64,000 bases of DNA from assembly GCF_000247695.1 (NCBI RefSeq), contig NW_004624778.1:13490503-13554502 (forward strand), given 5' to 3'. The notes beneath the pieces were generated by a model that had not been told where the DNA came from, ran no database searches, and worked only from the letters and a program-made list of their open reading frames with translations. The first letter of the stretch is position 1; each line of letters opens with the position of its first letter. This stretch comes from Heterocephalus glaber. Its lineage: Eukaryota; Chordata; Mammalia; Rodentia; Bathyergidae. The position numbers and the translations under genes are program-made. This document shows, piece after piece, positions 26,640 through 39,315 of this stretch.

Positions 26640-29109
26640 AGAGGCAGGAGGATTGCAAGTTTTAGCCTAGCCTGGGAAACTTAGCAAAAACCTGCCTCAA
26701 AGTTGTTTTTTTTTTATTAAGTTTATTGGTACATTTTAGGTATACAGTACAATTACATTCATCATTGCGATCTTGTACCTGTACATGATGTACCTTGGTT
26801 CTATTTTTTTCCTCATTTCCCTCCACTCGCTTTACCCCCTCCACCCTTCCCTATTTACAAAGACTTTGTTTCCATTTTTTCCTATTCTCATGTTTTTTCT
26901 TTTCCCTTCTTTCCTTTCCTCTGCCCCTCCCACTTCCCCTACTCCTTAAGAACTTTTCTTCCTATTTCAATTATCAATTATGCATTTCGATCCTTATTTA
27001 CCCTTTTTAGTTTTTCACACCAGAGAAACTATTTGGTATTTACAGGTTTGTACTATTTATTTCACTTAAGAGTATGGCCTCAATATGCATCCATTTAGCG
27101 ATAAATGTCTCTAGTTTCTCATTCTTTATGGCTGAGTAGTTCTCCATTTTATTAAAAAACTACATCTTTATCCAGTCTCCAGGTGATGGGCAATTGGGCT
27201 GTTTCCAAGTTTTAGCTATTACAAACTGTGCCTCTATAAATATGGGTGTGCATATATCACTGAGGTATGATGCTTTTAATTCTTTTGAGAAGATACCCAG
27301 TAGGGGAATAGCTGGGTCAAATGGGACCTCTAATCCTAGTTTTTTGAGGTATCTCTATATTGATTTCCACAGTGGTTGCACCAGTCTGCACTCCCACCAA
27401 CAATGGAGAAGGGTTCCTTTCTCCCCACAACCCCGCCAGCATTTGTTATTGGTTGATTTCTTGATAGCAGCCATTCTTTGTGGGGTGAGATGGAATCTCA
27501 GTGTTGTTTTCATCTGCGTCTCTCAAATGACCAGTGATGTTGAACATTTTTTCATGTTTATTTGCTGCTTTTATTTCTTTGTCTGAGAAATGTCTGTTCA
27601 TTTCAGATGCCCATTTTTGGATTGGGTCTTTATATTTGGGGGGTCCGTTTTTTTTGAGTTCTTTATATATTTTAGATAGTAGACCTTTGTCTGAGGAACA
27701 CCTGGTAAAATTTTTTTCCCACATTGTAGGCTGTCTCTTAGCTCTGTTGGTGGTTTCTCTTGCAGTGCAGAAGCTTTTTAATAAGATGAGATCCCAGTTG
27801 TTGATTCTTTGTGCTAGTTCTCATGCTACTGAGGTTTTGTTCATAAAGTCTTTTCCTATGCCAAGGTCTTCAAGAGTTCTACCTAACTTATCTTCCAGCA
27901 AGTTTAGTGTTTCTGTTTTAATGTTTAGATCTTTAATCCACTTTGATCTTAGTTTAGTGCATGGTGAAAGATAGGGGTCTAGTTTTAATGTTTGGCAGAT
28001 TGAAATCCAGTGTTTCCAACACCATTTATTAAAGAGACTATCTTTCCTCTAGTGAGGATAGTTGGCTCCTTTGTCAAAGCTGAGGTAGCTGAGTATGTCT
28101 GGAGTTGTTTCTGCATCTTCTAATCTATTCCACTGATCCTCGGGTCTGTTTCTTTGCCAGTACCATGCTGTTTTATCACAGTGGCTTTGTAGTATAGTTT
28201 CAAGTTGGGGGTTGTGCCACCTCCTGTCATGTCTCCATTGCCTACAAATGCTTTTGCTATTCTAGGTCTCTTCTGGTTCCAAATGAATTTTTGGATTGTT
28301 TTCTCTAGCTCTATGAAATACATTGTTGGAATTTCATTCAGCATTGCGTAAAATCTATATAGCAGTTTTGGAAGTATGGCCATTTTCACTATATTGGTTC
28401 TTCCTACCCAGGAACAGGGGATGTCTTTCCATTTTCTTATTTCCTCTTCGATTTCTTTTTTCAGAGTGCTGTAGTTTTCAGTGTAGAGGTCTTTTGGTTC
28501 CTTTATTAGATTGATTCCTAGATATTTCATTTTTTGGAAGCTATTGTGAAAGGAATTGTTTCCCTAATTTCTTTCTCAGTGAGTCTGTTATTTGTGTACA
28601 AGAAGGCTATTATTTTTTAAGTGTTGACCTTGTATCAAGCTACTCTACTGAATCTGTCAATTAAGTCTAAAAGTCTTTTGGTGGAGTTTTTTGGGTCTTC
28701 TATGTAAAGTATCATATCATCAGCAAATAATGACAGTTTAACTTCTTCCTTTCCTATGTTTTTTTTTTTATTTCTTTCTCTTGTCTAATTCCTGTGGCTA
28801 ATGTTTCTAGAACTATATTGAACAGGAGTGGTAATAGTGGACGTTCATGTCTTGTTCTTGATTTTAGTGTGAAGGATTTCAGTTTTTGACCATTTAGTAT
28901 GATGTTGGCTGTTGGCTTTTCATAGATAGCCTTAATCAGGTTGAGATAAAGACCTCCTATTCCAATTTTCTGTAGGGTTTTTTTTTTTTAATCATGAATG
29001 GATTGCCTCAAAGTTTAAAAGGGGGAGAGGGGCTAATGATGTAGATCAGTGCAATGACCCTAACCAAGTTCAATCCTGTCCCACAAAAAAAAAAAAAAAA
29101 AAAAAAAAA
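26640..29109 (+). repeat. B1-dID composite SINE split by the 26.7-kb L1
   Basis: Left part at 26640-26704 (gaggcaggaggattgcaagt ... cctgcctcaa) and right part at 29004-29109 (tgcctcaaagtttaaaaggg ... gatgtagatcagtgcaatg ... aaccaagttcaatcctgtccc, then A25). Rejoined across the duplicated 12 bp they give a B1 half followed by an ID-like half. Confidence 0.75.
26705..29003 (-). mobile_element. LINE-1, 5'-truncated (RT to 3' UTR), with 12-bp target duplication
   Basis: Minus-strand L1 of about 2.3 kb. The poly(A) is seen as T's at 26706-26715, followed by a pyrimidine-rich 3' UTR (+ strand) to about 27180. Next come the ORF2 C-terminal part ([20 protein letters not shown]) and the post-RT region ([20 protein letters not shown], 28120-28530). 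The 5' break lies in the reverse transcriptase near ...FIHD-type wording at 29003. Direct repeats tgcctcaaagtt at 26693-26704 and 29004-29015 are the target duplication. Several stops and shifts make it inactive. It landed inside an older B1-dID SINE. Confidence 0.93.
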
Positions 29110-29792
29110 GCCTGCTCACTATTCTAGTGCCTCTAGATCAAAAGCCTCACAGCAAAGGAAACTTGCCAGTGCATTCATTACTGGAAACAAAGGATGGGCC
29201 CGGCTATCTGAGGGGGACAAGGTGATTCATCTCCTCACACTGGCTCCAGTGGGGAGGTGCTTTTGGTTGTTCCATCTGGTTGTGTTAGAAGCTTCCACAC
29301 CTGTTCAGAAGGGATCAGACAGCCAGGCAGCACTGAGTCTCACTCACCTGAGCCCTGTATTATCTTCTGCGATAATGCTACCCATGCCTCAGTGAAGTAG
29401 AGTCATCACTGTATCACCCTGGGTTTGTCCTTACCCTCCCTTTTTGCCTCAATCCTAAAATATGACTTAAAACATGTTGCCCACAAGTAGGTGATATGAG
29501 TTATCTAAATCTCTAGATCCACAAGGTAGAAACTCATGTTTTATGAAAAACAAATTTCCACCTTTACCTTCTTTCTCCCTCCCACACTTTCTGTGGCAGG
29601 CGGCCTAGATACAATTAACCCTATTTTACTAATTGAGCAGTGAGGTTCAGTCATGGCCACATTACAGACAAAGCTAAGAACCCACAATGGAGGGACTGGG
29701 CAGAGCGCACTTCCTCCTTCCAGAGCCCCCAGTTGCACCACTCACTGTCACAGCAGCCACCCTAGAGGACAGGCAGGTACCTGCCGACTTAC

Positions 29793-29874
29793 TCAGTGCA
29801 AGCTCTTTGAATTCCGGGAGACTGGCAGCCGCACAGAGCTGGTAAAAGATATGGTAATTCCTCTCATCATCTGC
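29793..29874 (-). CDS. MYO5B: MYO5B exon, motor upper 50-kDa segment (exon 7)
   Basis: This short exon of 82 bp encodes [18 protein letters not shown] and then LPEFKELAL, plus the first base of a Thr codon finished in the next exon. [11 protein letters not shown] is the conserved myosin motif just after switch I. The acceptor ends CTCCTGCAG and the donor is GTAAGT. Residues are about 253-279. It follows the switch I exon after an intron of only 1315 bp, the shortest here. The Ser in AAAS may be a lineage change: I recall Gly in human MYO5B, but could not check this. Confidence 0.96.
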
Positions 29875-30060
29875 CTGCAGGAGGAAATGGTGAACAGCTG
29901 ATTTTAGGACAGTGATCTCCAAGATCATAACCTTATCCACTCTGACCCCAGGTGTCCAGGTGGTAGGAGCCAAGTTCACCACTTTTCCTGTTTTCTTCTA
30001 CAACCCTATACCTTCAATTCCCACTGCCTGATTTTCCACCTCTATTACGAGGTCTTCTTC

Positions 30061-30099
30061 TAACCCAAGGGTATTATTTTTTTTTAACCCAAGGGTATT
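30061..30099. repeat. 15-bp direct duplication around a T run
   Basis: taacccaagggtatt at 30061-30075 and 30085-30099, separated by atttttttt. Confidence 0.9.
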
Positions 30100-30959
30100 T
30101 ATCTCTTCACTTATACAAAAACATTCTGTTCTTTTTTCCTTCTGTAGAGAACACCATTGTTAGCCCACAAATGGTGGGTCAGTGGATCAGCAAATACTTA
30201 TTCATCCATGCTGCTTGACTAGTGTTCTATAGATTGCAATTTCCCCACTGTAAGCACCCTTTCTCCTCTGGGAGGCTTGGTGCTAAGTGATGGCTGAGCC
30301 TGCTCATTCTGTCGGGCTGGGCAGTCAGGGAAGGTCCACACTGAGAGGACTTCTACTGGACACCTGTGGCCAGGCTAGCTGACTGGCAATGGTTGGTGGT
30401 AAAGACTGGCAAAGTCTGAGCAAAGATAGCAAATGAAGAGGAAACTTCAAGAAAGGGTTCCTGGGATGGAAGCACATCAGACTCACACCCAACACAGCAG
30501 GCTGCTCCCTCTGGTGCAGTAAAATAAAGGTTTTTGGGTGCCTAAACCAGCCCACGAGGTGCATAGCAAATCTGGGCAAACAGGGAGTTGGTTAAAGCAC
30601 TCAGTAGACATTTGCTAAGCATGAGCATGGAGCTGTCACCAAGAAACAAGGCAAAGCACAAGCAGAAAGCAATGAAAGGTAAACAGAAAACAAGAACCAA
30701 GTTGGGGAAGAAGCGAGAACTCCATTTACTTGAAAAGGAAACCAAGTAAGGGTGCATGTGGAAGTGTCTATTTGCACATATACACGTTTATATATGTTTT
30801 TAATCTACCAAATAAAAGGCTCCCATGACAGCTACTTGCACAGACTCTGCCTCTGCCTGAAGGAATGCCTTGTTCTTTGCTATATCTAGGCTCTAAAGGA
30901 GGGCTAACACACAACAGGCCTCAGTACTATATGTGCTTGTTGACGGAATCAAAGCAAAC

Positions 30960-30996
30960 TGTATAAAGGTTCTTTTTTTTTTGTATAAAGGTTCTT
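30960..30996. repeat. 15-bp direct duplication around a T run
   Basis: tgtataaaggttctt at 30960-30974 and 30982-30996, separated by seven T's. Confidence 0.9.
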
Positions 30997-31174
30997 GAGG
31001 ACTACTGCCTATTCCATCTGAATAAATACCCATGATGAAAGAAAAGAAAAAGAAGCAAAAGAATGAATACTTTCAATTCCAGGCTCAAAAGGCGAGCTGC
31101 TCTTGGGACACAGGGAGTGGGGCAGGGAGAAGCAAGGGAGGTCTCATCCAGAGAATGAAACACAAAAGGGCCTA

Positions 31175-31396
<222 letters not shown>

Positions 31397-32990
31397 CTAT
31401 AGGTTTTTAGCAGCAGCCATCTCCCTTTTCCCCCACCCTCCTCACTTTCTGAACCTCTCTGCTATCATGACGACAATGGGCTGAGGCAAAAATTCTTCAG
31501 CTTACTTAAACCAAAACCAAACTTCAGTATTCAGCCTCCTTTACTCCTAAGGATGGCTAGTGAGAGTAATGAGCTCTTTAAAGACTAACCAGTTGGGAGA
31601 TGTACTTTGTTATCCCACCATTCTTCCTCCTCTACCTGGAATACACATGTGATGGCTCTGGCTATAGCAGCTGTTTTGGAACCACGAGAAATAGATCTAC
31701 AGAATCATAGAAACCTCAGCTTTGACATCCTTGAGCCACTAAACCAATGGCAGTGGCCATTAGCTCTGAACTATCTGTGAGAAAAACTAGTCTTCTTGTG
31801 CTTAATTCACTTTTACCAAACTTCAACTGGACAGGCAAATGATATTCCCAAATGATAAATAGTACTTCCTAGAAACAAACCACTAATTGACAGCCTTCCT
31901 GCAACATATTTCATTACTGAGACAAGTCAGGATGTCATCATCTTGTTATTTCTTATGTAGTAGCAGCGAGGGACACAGTTCAAAAAACTAGACAGTAATT
32001 TTTAAAAACGAGTGGCTAAGTGGTTTCTTTGTAGGATTATTTACTATGACTATAAAACACCAAATGAATTCATTGGTAATAAATGTATTAATTAATTAAT
32101 CCTTTACACATATTTACATTTTTAGGTGGTTAAAACACTTGAAAAAAATCACTCGAACTTTTCAGTGGCCTAGGAAATATGAGACACAAAGAGGCTGGGG
32201 AAAAAACCCAAATCCAACCCACTTCCACTCCTGCCCAGCTGAGTACAAGTAACACGATGGCAAAAATCTTCAAGCCCCACAAGGCCAACTGGGATCTATT
32301 ATTAACTAGGTGAGCAAAATAGCTGAACGCACATCATACTGCTTCAAAGATCAAAATGCTGACCTCTAACACTGGTGAAGAAGGCCCACTAAAGTCTCCC
32401 TAAGGAACACTTACCGCTGCTACTTTCAAGGTGAGTACCATGAGGCCTCAGGTTCTGTGACTGTCCACTCATAGGGCTCCAAGCCCGGCTCTGCACTAGG
32501 GGAGTGGTGTAGCCTGGGTCTGGCCTGCTCTTTTCTACCTATGCACCTGCCACCCTCCAAGTATATCAGGTACAACACTCAAATAGTCACATTTCTTTCC
32601 ACTTTTTTCTGTCCCTCTGCCATAGCTTTAGCCCATGTTACTATTGTCTTTTTTGACAGTTGCTCCATAAGTCTCTTTGCTCCTGCTCTTGTCTCTTGCT
32701 GTAAGTTCTCCACTCGACTGCAATTCTTGGTTACATCTCTCGTGTAAAATGCTTCAGGGAATCCCATTACCCTCTGAGCTAGTTTTCCGTTCTCAGTACA
32801 GCTTCTGGACCTGGCAGGATTCAGCCCGGTGTTGCTTCTCGTCCCTTTTGCCTCTAGTGAACCTCAGTTTCTAGTAATCCTACAGACTTTTTTTCTTAAA
32901 TGCCCCACATGATCTCCGTACTAGAGACACTTTCTTCCTACTGTACCCTACACCCAGCTGGCTTCTCTTCCTCCAAGTCTCAACCCTCAG

Positions 32991-33026
32991 GCAGGAGGGG
33001 GTCTCCTGGGGGAGACCCCCTCCTGC
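32991..33026. repeat. Perfect 16-bp GC-rich inverted repeat
   Basis: gcaggagggggtctcc (32991-33006), loop tggg, then ggagaccccctcctgc (33011-33026), the exact reverse complement. It lies in MYO5B intron 5. No known repeat recognised. Confidence 0.9.
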
Positions 33027-33714
33027 TATGCGCACTCTGGGCCCTGCATTTCCCCTCTCCTTGCCTTCCCTGACATGCACCTGGGCCCTGACTGTCAATG
33101 AGATCAAAGTTCTCCATACCTTTCCCAGTGCCCAGCAAGTGGTAGGCATTTAAACATATCTGAGTGAATGGAAGCATAAATGAACTTGGGTTTCAGTTTC
33201 CCTCCATTGAAATGAGAATTTACTACTCCTTGTCCTCATGTCACTTGCCACTCAGTGCTCCTACAACCCTCAACTAGAGTTACAATATATTCATTTAGGG
33301 TTGAAGTATATAAAGCAACCTAGTGTGGTGCACAAAGCACCAAAGACACAGTGTGGTCCTCTGCAGGAAGCGGGGTAAGTACTATAACCTTTGTGCGTCG
33401 AATTACTCTGAAGTACATCTTAGTGCTTTGGACATGCACAAGGTCAGGGGCAGGCTAGAGCTCAGCCAAGCTGACATGATTCTCCAAGAGACACCTCATC
33501 AGAGGAGTTTGTGTCATAACCTGCCTCCAACAAAAGGAGATAGGGAAGTATTCCCTCAACAGCTCAGCAGAGGCCTCAGTATACCGCTCCTCCTCCAGAG
33601 ACAGAGGTTTGACCACTCAAGGAACACAAGATAAGAGAGACTGTCACACTTCAGTAAGCCACTTCTGTTCGGGAGATGAAAAGTAAACCTGTATTGCCTA
33701 AAATGTTGGTAAAA

Positions 33715-33940
33715 CTTAGCATTTCCCAGGCCTCCAACATGGGTTAGGCTCCGGATGGGGCCCCTTATCTCATTTAATCCCAGAAGATCCTGATGTGATA
33801 GACATTATCATCTTTCATCATTATGGGAAAATTTAGGCTCAAGTAATATGCCCAGGGTCACAGGGCTGGGAAGTGGCCAAGACAAGACATAAATTCAGAA
33901 AGGCCTGGGTCCAAAGTCTGCATTCATTTTACATAGGGTC
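33715..33940 (-). repeat. MIR
   Basis: Plus strand ccttatctcatttaatccca, attatgggaaaatttaggctc and aatatgcccagggtcacag: a long reversed MIR. Confidence 0.75.
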
Positions 33941-34749
33941 ACCATCCTTCACACTGTGTCTCTCAGCTCTCCACCCTCACACCACACAGGAAGCTGCCAC
34001 ACTCTTGGGCAACTTCTCACAGCTCAAATGGCCAAGTTGAATCAAAGGTAAAGACAGAAATACCATTCCTTGCTTTTACCTTTTTATATGGGGGGTAGGG
34101 ACAGAAGACACTGGGGAACCAACTCATTTTGAAGCTAGTAAGAATCCAACATCTGCCTTAATTTTCCAGGGTAAACTGCATCTCAGAGTAATTAAATGGT
34201 TAGTAAGGGAAAGCTTCCTTCATAGATCTAGTCCAGCTAATAAGCACGGGGTAGAGGGAATAGAGTAAGAGTATATCACCATCTTGTAACCTCTGTTAAT
34301 TAATAGATACAAGTAAAACCAACAGCTGTCAATGTGACAGAAGACAATCAGATAATTCTATACCTCCTGATTGATGCAAGCCCACAGAGCCACATATAAG
34401 GATTTTTGTTATAAAAAAACCCCAACTGAACAAGCCTGTAAAATTTACTATCCTTTTACAGAACACACAGGAGCAAAGGAACATGCTGAATATTATCATG
34501 AGGATACAACCAATGAAGCCCAATTTGTGAAAATTTGCAAGGACAATCTAGCTTCAACAATTAATTTTCAACTTCAAAATTTTAATTTGAAATTTCAAAA
34601 AAAAGTTCAAATGTTGTAATTTGTCAAATGGCACCAAGACTCTTTACATTTCTGAGTCATTCCTTGGGAAAACTTAGGAAAACCTTGCCCAGGGTATATA
34701 GATCACTGCCAAAAGATCTATCCTCATAAGGCTGCTTTGCCAAGTGATA

Positions 34750-35345
34750 TGATGAGTCTAAAAGTACTAAAACAACCACTCGGAAGAGCAGCTGGGCATA
34801 TCTACTAAAACTGAGCATGCATGCATCTAACAATTCACCAATTTTAATTCTAGATCTTACCTAGACAAATCCTCACACAAGTGTACAAGTGAGCATGCAC
34901 AAGAATGTTCAATACAGACCATATTTAACAATAAAAATTAAAAACTAACTGTCCACTAGTAGGGGGAATAGATAAATAAAATGCAGTCTACACAATGGGA
35001 TATACAGCTGTTAAAAGTAAAGTACAGGAGCCGGGGATTTAGCTCAGTGGTTTCGCTGCCTGCCTCGCAAGCAGAAGGTCGCGAGTTCAATCGCCGGTAC
35101 CTAAAAAAAAGGTAAAGTAGAGCATATCTCGTGGTTAAATAAAAAAATGTTAATGAAAAGCAGCAGCAAAAATGGTTGACAGACCACAACACTAATTTAT
35201 ACAGCATAACAGCACAACCTTCTTTGTGGCTTATCCGTACAGAAATACATGGTAAAGCAAAAACAGACCAGAATAATCTCAGTGTGATCAGATTGTACAG
35301 TAAAGAGGTACACATCAAGCAGTATGAAAACAGAGAAAGGAGCAA
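34750..35345 (+). mobile_element. Old L1 (L1M-like) 3' end, interrupted by a SINE
   Basis: Phrases such as caattttaattctagatctt, tcctcacacaagtgtacaag, aatagataaataaaatgcag and cacaatgggatatacagctg match the mammalian L1M 3' end as I remember it. A tRNA-type SINE splits it at 35028-35111. Confidence 0.65.
35028..35111 (+). repeat. tRNA-Ala(CGC)-like SINE
   Basis: gagccggggatttagctcag ... cctgcctcgcaagcagaagg, then tcgcgagttcaatcgccggt. A-box and B-box are intact and an anticodon-like loop CTCGCAA (CGC) sits on a short CTGC/GCAG stem. The tail of A's and the flanks gtaaagtacag (35017-35027) and gtaaagtagag (35112-35122) show it is a retroposed SINE. Confidence 0.88.
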
Positions 35346-36619
35346 TTAGTCACACTCCACAGACTAGGAAAGGCTTTAAGATGTGAAAATTGAAGTGAAT
35401 CAAAGTACATAATTACACTGCAAGGAAAGAATAAAGATTTTACTTATGAATATAACACAGACAAAGTGACAGGAAGGGGTTAGCATGTGCTGGTGCATGG
35501 GATATCACAAGAGATGAAATGCGGAAGGTGTGTAGTGGGTGGATTATTATACAAACAGGTTAACAGCAGCTGGCTTTCTGACGTATCTTTAAAAGCAAAC
35601 AAAAACCCTGAAAATTACCTCTGCTCTTGGTTTCTATCATTTTCATCTTACTGTACTCCTGCCCCCTTTCCTCCCAGCAGGGGAAGTTTTTATGGTTCTG
35701 GAAGCCTGCAGACTTCTATTACCCCAAGAAGTCACGTGACCTTCTGGTCTGGACTTGGGTTCTGTCCCCTCTCCCACAGTCTTTTGATTAGCAATGTTCT
35801 TTTAATCAGTGCAGATGTGTGAACAAATCCCTCCTGGGATGTTGACAAGCTCTTAAATAGAATGGGGTCAGACAGTGGCAGCACCAACAATAAATCATTC
35901 TCATCCGCCCCAGCCAATCCCAGTCCATCCTCTCAAGTTGCCTTAATTCCAACAGCTGCCACTTAGTGCAGCCTGCTGGGAATTCTGCCTCCTAAGACTG
36001 CCTCAGCTCTTGGTCTCCCCAGGAGGCATCTGCAGTTGCTAGGCTGCTTCGGAAGCAAGGAGATGATGACACAGGCATAAGTGCTTGCTTCATGGGGAGG
36101 TGTCACCCTGACCCATGACAAGGGCAGAGTAACCAGTAATCAGCTGTCCCTGATTAAGACATGCCTCTGTTTGTTACAACCCTCTGAGGAACCACAAGCT
36201 GACTGGCCTTCCTGATTCAGGAAGTGTTTTCAGACTTTGGCAGTGCAAAAGTCTCACATCTTCTCTTCATGCTCACATCAAAGCCTTCTCTTAGAGATAA
36301 TACTTAACAGCTCAAGGAATAGTCCCTGCAATGACAAAATTCTACATTTCACAGAATGCACCCTTAGACTTACCCACAGTTCCCAAAGTACCAATCTGTA
36401 CAAGGCAGATAACTAATGCCTTTATTTACACAATCATGTAAATTAGACTGGTTCATATATATATATATACCATGTTTGTTTTGGGATATGCATGTTGCTC
36501 TCCCATTTCTCTCACACCAAAGCCCCCTGCTTCCAGGGCAGAGGGGCTACCAGCCTACTCAGGCCATAACGGATACTGCAAACACTAGATAATTTTTAAT
36601 CACTGTAATTTAAAAAGTA

Positions 36620-37110
36620 TTCTCAAAGCAGGGACTCAAGCAAAAATCTGCATACCAGTATCCAAAGCAGCACTATTTATGATATCCAAAAGGTGGAAAC
36701 AACCCAAATGTCCATCAAGAGAGGAAAGGGTATGTCCATGCAATGAAATATTATCCAGCCATGAAAAAAACCAGAATACTGATACATGGTGAAACATGGA
36801 TGAACCTTGAAACATGAGGCTTTGTTAAATAAGCGAGACACAAAATGCCTCACATGATTCCACTTGTATGAAGGTCCTAGATCAGTTAAATTTAAAGACA
36901 GGAAATTGAAAATGGGTTACTGGGAATGAGAGAAAGGAAAATGGAGATGCTGTTAAATGGAAACAGAGTGCTTGGCTTGATTTAAAAAGCTCTGAGAAAA
37001 GATGGTGGCAAAGGCTGTACAAACACTGTGAATGTATTTAATGCCACTGGATTGAAGACTTGGAATGGTAAATTTCTTGTATGTGTATTTTACTCTAATA
37101 AAAAAGTGTT
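36620..37110 (+). mobile_element. Old L1 (L1M-like) 3' end
   Basis: The plus strand reads aaaggtggaaacaacccaaa, atgtccatcaa, atgaaatattatccagccatg and atggatgaaccttgaaacatg, then an AT-rich tail ending ctctaataaaaaagtg. This is a classic old-L1 3' end, diverged. Confidence 0.75.
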
Positions 37111-37708
37111 TTTAAAACATCCCCTTGTTTCTTATTTGGTAATATGGGGCTCTGCCTTCACTGAATTCTCAGTATCATTAATAATTTCTTCATTCAGTCA
37201 CCAGACACCAAGGATTTCTTCTACTCTCTTTTGCCCAGAATAACCACTTGTTCTATTTCTAAAAGAAGTACCCTAGGTCTCTGAAATCTCACAGCTTAAA
37301 AGATGAGCAGAATTTTGAAATTCAAGGGCAGAAAAGAAAGCCTGCTTTCATCCTCACTTGAGGTAAAACACAATGTTTACTGCAGAGTACTGTTTCAGCT
37401 GGCTTGGTACAGGCACACAGATGACCCTATGAAGGCTAAGGCCACAGTCCACAAATGCCTTCTGAATTGGAGCCATGGCCTAGGCCCAACCTTGGGGCTT
37501 AGAATAAACACCAAGTAATCAGGCTACCAACTAAAGTTGGACTATAGAGGGTTAAATTACAGGAAAGCCACTTATTAATCCATGTTTATAGCCAATAAAA
37601 CAGTTCATAAAAAGTTTAAGGATATTGGGACAAGGTATTTGCTATAATATTCAGTGAAAAAGTAGAAGGAAATAAACCAAAATGTTGAATGATTATCAAT
37701 ACGCTATG

Positions 37709-37786
37709 CAGTGATGTCACCTTTTAGAGCTTTCAATGATCTAAATAGGCCACTGCAGCACACATACCATAAGTTTGCCACTGCTG
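37709..37786 (-). mobile_element. hAT-type mini-element, same family as the 48.8-kb copy
   Basis: Plus strand cagtgatgtcaccttttaga gctttcaatgat ... accataagtttgccactgctg aligns end to end with the reverse of the 48.8-kb element. No clear 8-bp target duplication remains. Confidence 0.7.
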
Positions 37787-37797
37787 CAATAGTATTA

Positions 37798-37996
37798 CAG
37801 TGGACCCTCAAGTTATGACCAGCCTGACACACAAACAACTTAGGTTAATTAGGTTAATGGAAGATTCATCTGCCTATTGTTATCAATAGCGTGTACCCAG
37901 GTAAACATCCAGATATCATCTGTATTGACTTACTACCAACTTGAGTTACAACCACCCCTTGGGAATTCACAGAGTTCATAAGTCAAGGGTCCACTG
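37798..37996 (+). mobile_element. Tigger-like mini-element with terminal inverted repeats
   Basis: It starts cagtggaccctcaagttatga and ends ttcataagtcaagggtccactg; the reverse of the end reads cagtggacccttgacttatgaa, matching the start at about 18 of 21 positions. A TA precedes the left end (37796-37797); the right flank is tc, so one TA copy is worn. Confidence 0.7.
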
Positions 37997-38082
37997 TCCA
38001 GGGAATTCTTTCCTTTCATTCTTTCATATTTTTCAGTGATCACCTCATATCTTTTTAATAGTTTAATTGTTCTGCAAGGAAG

Positions 38083-38249
38083 TACCCAGACCAGCAGCAT
38101 CTGTTTCACCTAGGAACTTAATAGACTCGTAAATTATTGGGTCCTTTCCCAGACCTTGTGACTCCAACTCTGGATAGGGGGTCCAGAAGATAAGCTTTAA
38201 CAAGCCTCTAGGCAATTCTTATATATATCTTACTATTTGAGAACCACTG
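38083..38249 (-). mobile_element. MER5A-type non-autonomous hAT element
   Basis: Plus strand ccagaccagcagcatctgtt tcacctaggaacttaatag ... tactatttgagaaccactg is MER5A in reverse. Confidence 0.75.
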
Positions 38250-39003
38250 GAATAAACATGAGTTTTTCTTTTTATGTTCAATAAAAATGCCTTCAACTAT
38301 ATTGGGCACTTCCCAATTCATATAACAATACTAAAACTTGCTTTTGTTGAATTATTAAAGAATAGGTAGTATCCTATTAGTCAGCAGAGAAAAGCTTTTC
38401 GGATAATATAACTCTGAAGATAGGAGATTCTGCCTGAATAACCAATAAACTCCTGTGAGCTGAGACCCAGAATTACTCCTGCACTTGGTAAAGGAAGAGG
38501 GAGACAGAAGGGGTTGGGGACAGTCTAGGTAACTTCTGGCTCTAAAATAACTCACCATGGTGAGATGATGGTGCTCAGAACTCTTAGGTAAACCAGATGT
38601 GATCCTGGCAGTTTGAGGTCTCAAACGGACTTTTTTCTGAATAAAACAAAAGGGGCTGCCTAGGGCTGGGAAAAGGGCCCACCCCTAACCAGACTGTAAC
38701 CCAGGCAATAATGAAGAGACTTAGCTTCAAAGGTGGCCCAGCAGCTGTGAGGCCATTTAGTTCTGCTCTACCAGAATTACGTTTTTATATAGGAAAGAGA
38801 AAAAAAATCTTCCTGACCCTAAAACATGGTTATTTATAGCAAAATCTAACCTTTAGGAAACTTCTCTAGCTCTATACTTATATCATCTCCTCTGTATCTA
38901 TCCAGCCCAGGGCCCTCTCCTAAATTCCTGGCTGATTCAGGCAGGGGCAAAGACATAGAGAGGAACATGAGCAGGTCAGGATACCCTCACATCTGAAGGT
39001 TCA

Positions 39004-39315
<312 letters not shown>

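Noticed and set aside
27446..28530. Independent genes encoding the long minus-strand frames
   Set aside because: They are pieces of L1 ORF2 in a truncated, frame-broken copy.
29674..29982. A 102-codon single open frame on the minus strand
   Set aside because: Only 29793-29874 is exon; the rest is intron read-through beyond the splice sites.
32541..32767. Overlapping open frames on both strands near 32.6 kb
   Set aside because: No recognisable domain; the text resembles old repeat-derived pyrimidine-rich sequence.
35033..35104. A functional tRNA-Ala gene
   Set aside because: The A-rich tail, the flanking direct repeats and the many sister copies show a SINE; the D- and anticodon-arm spacing (tggtttcgctg) is also off.
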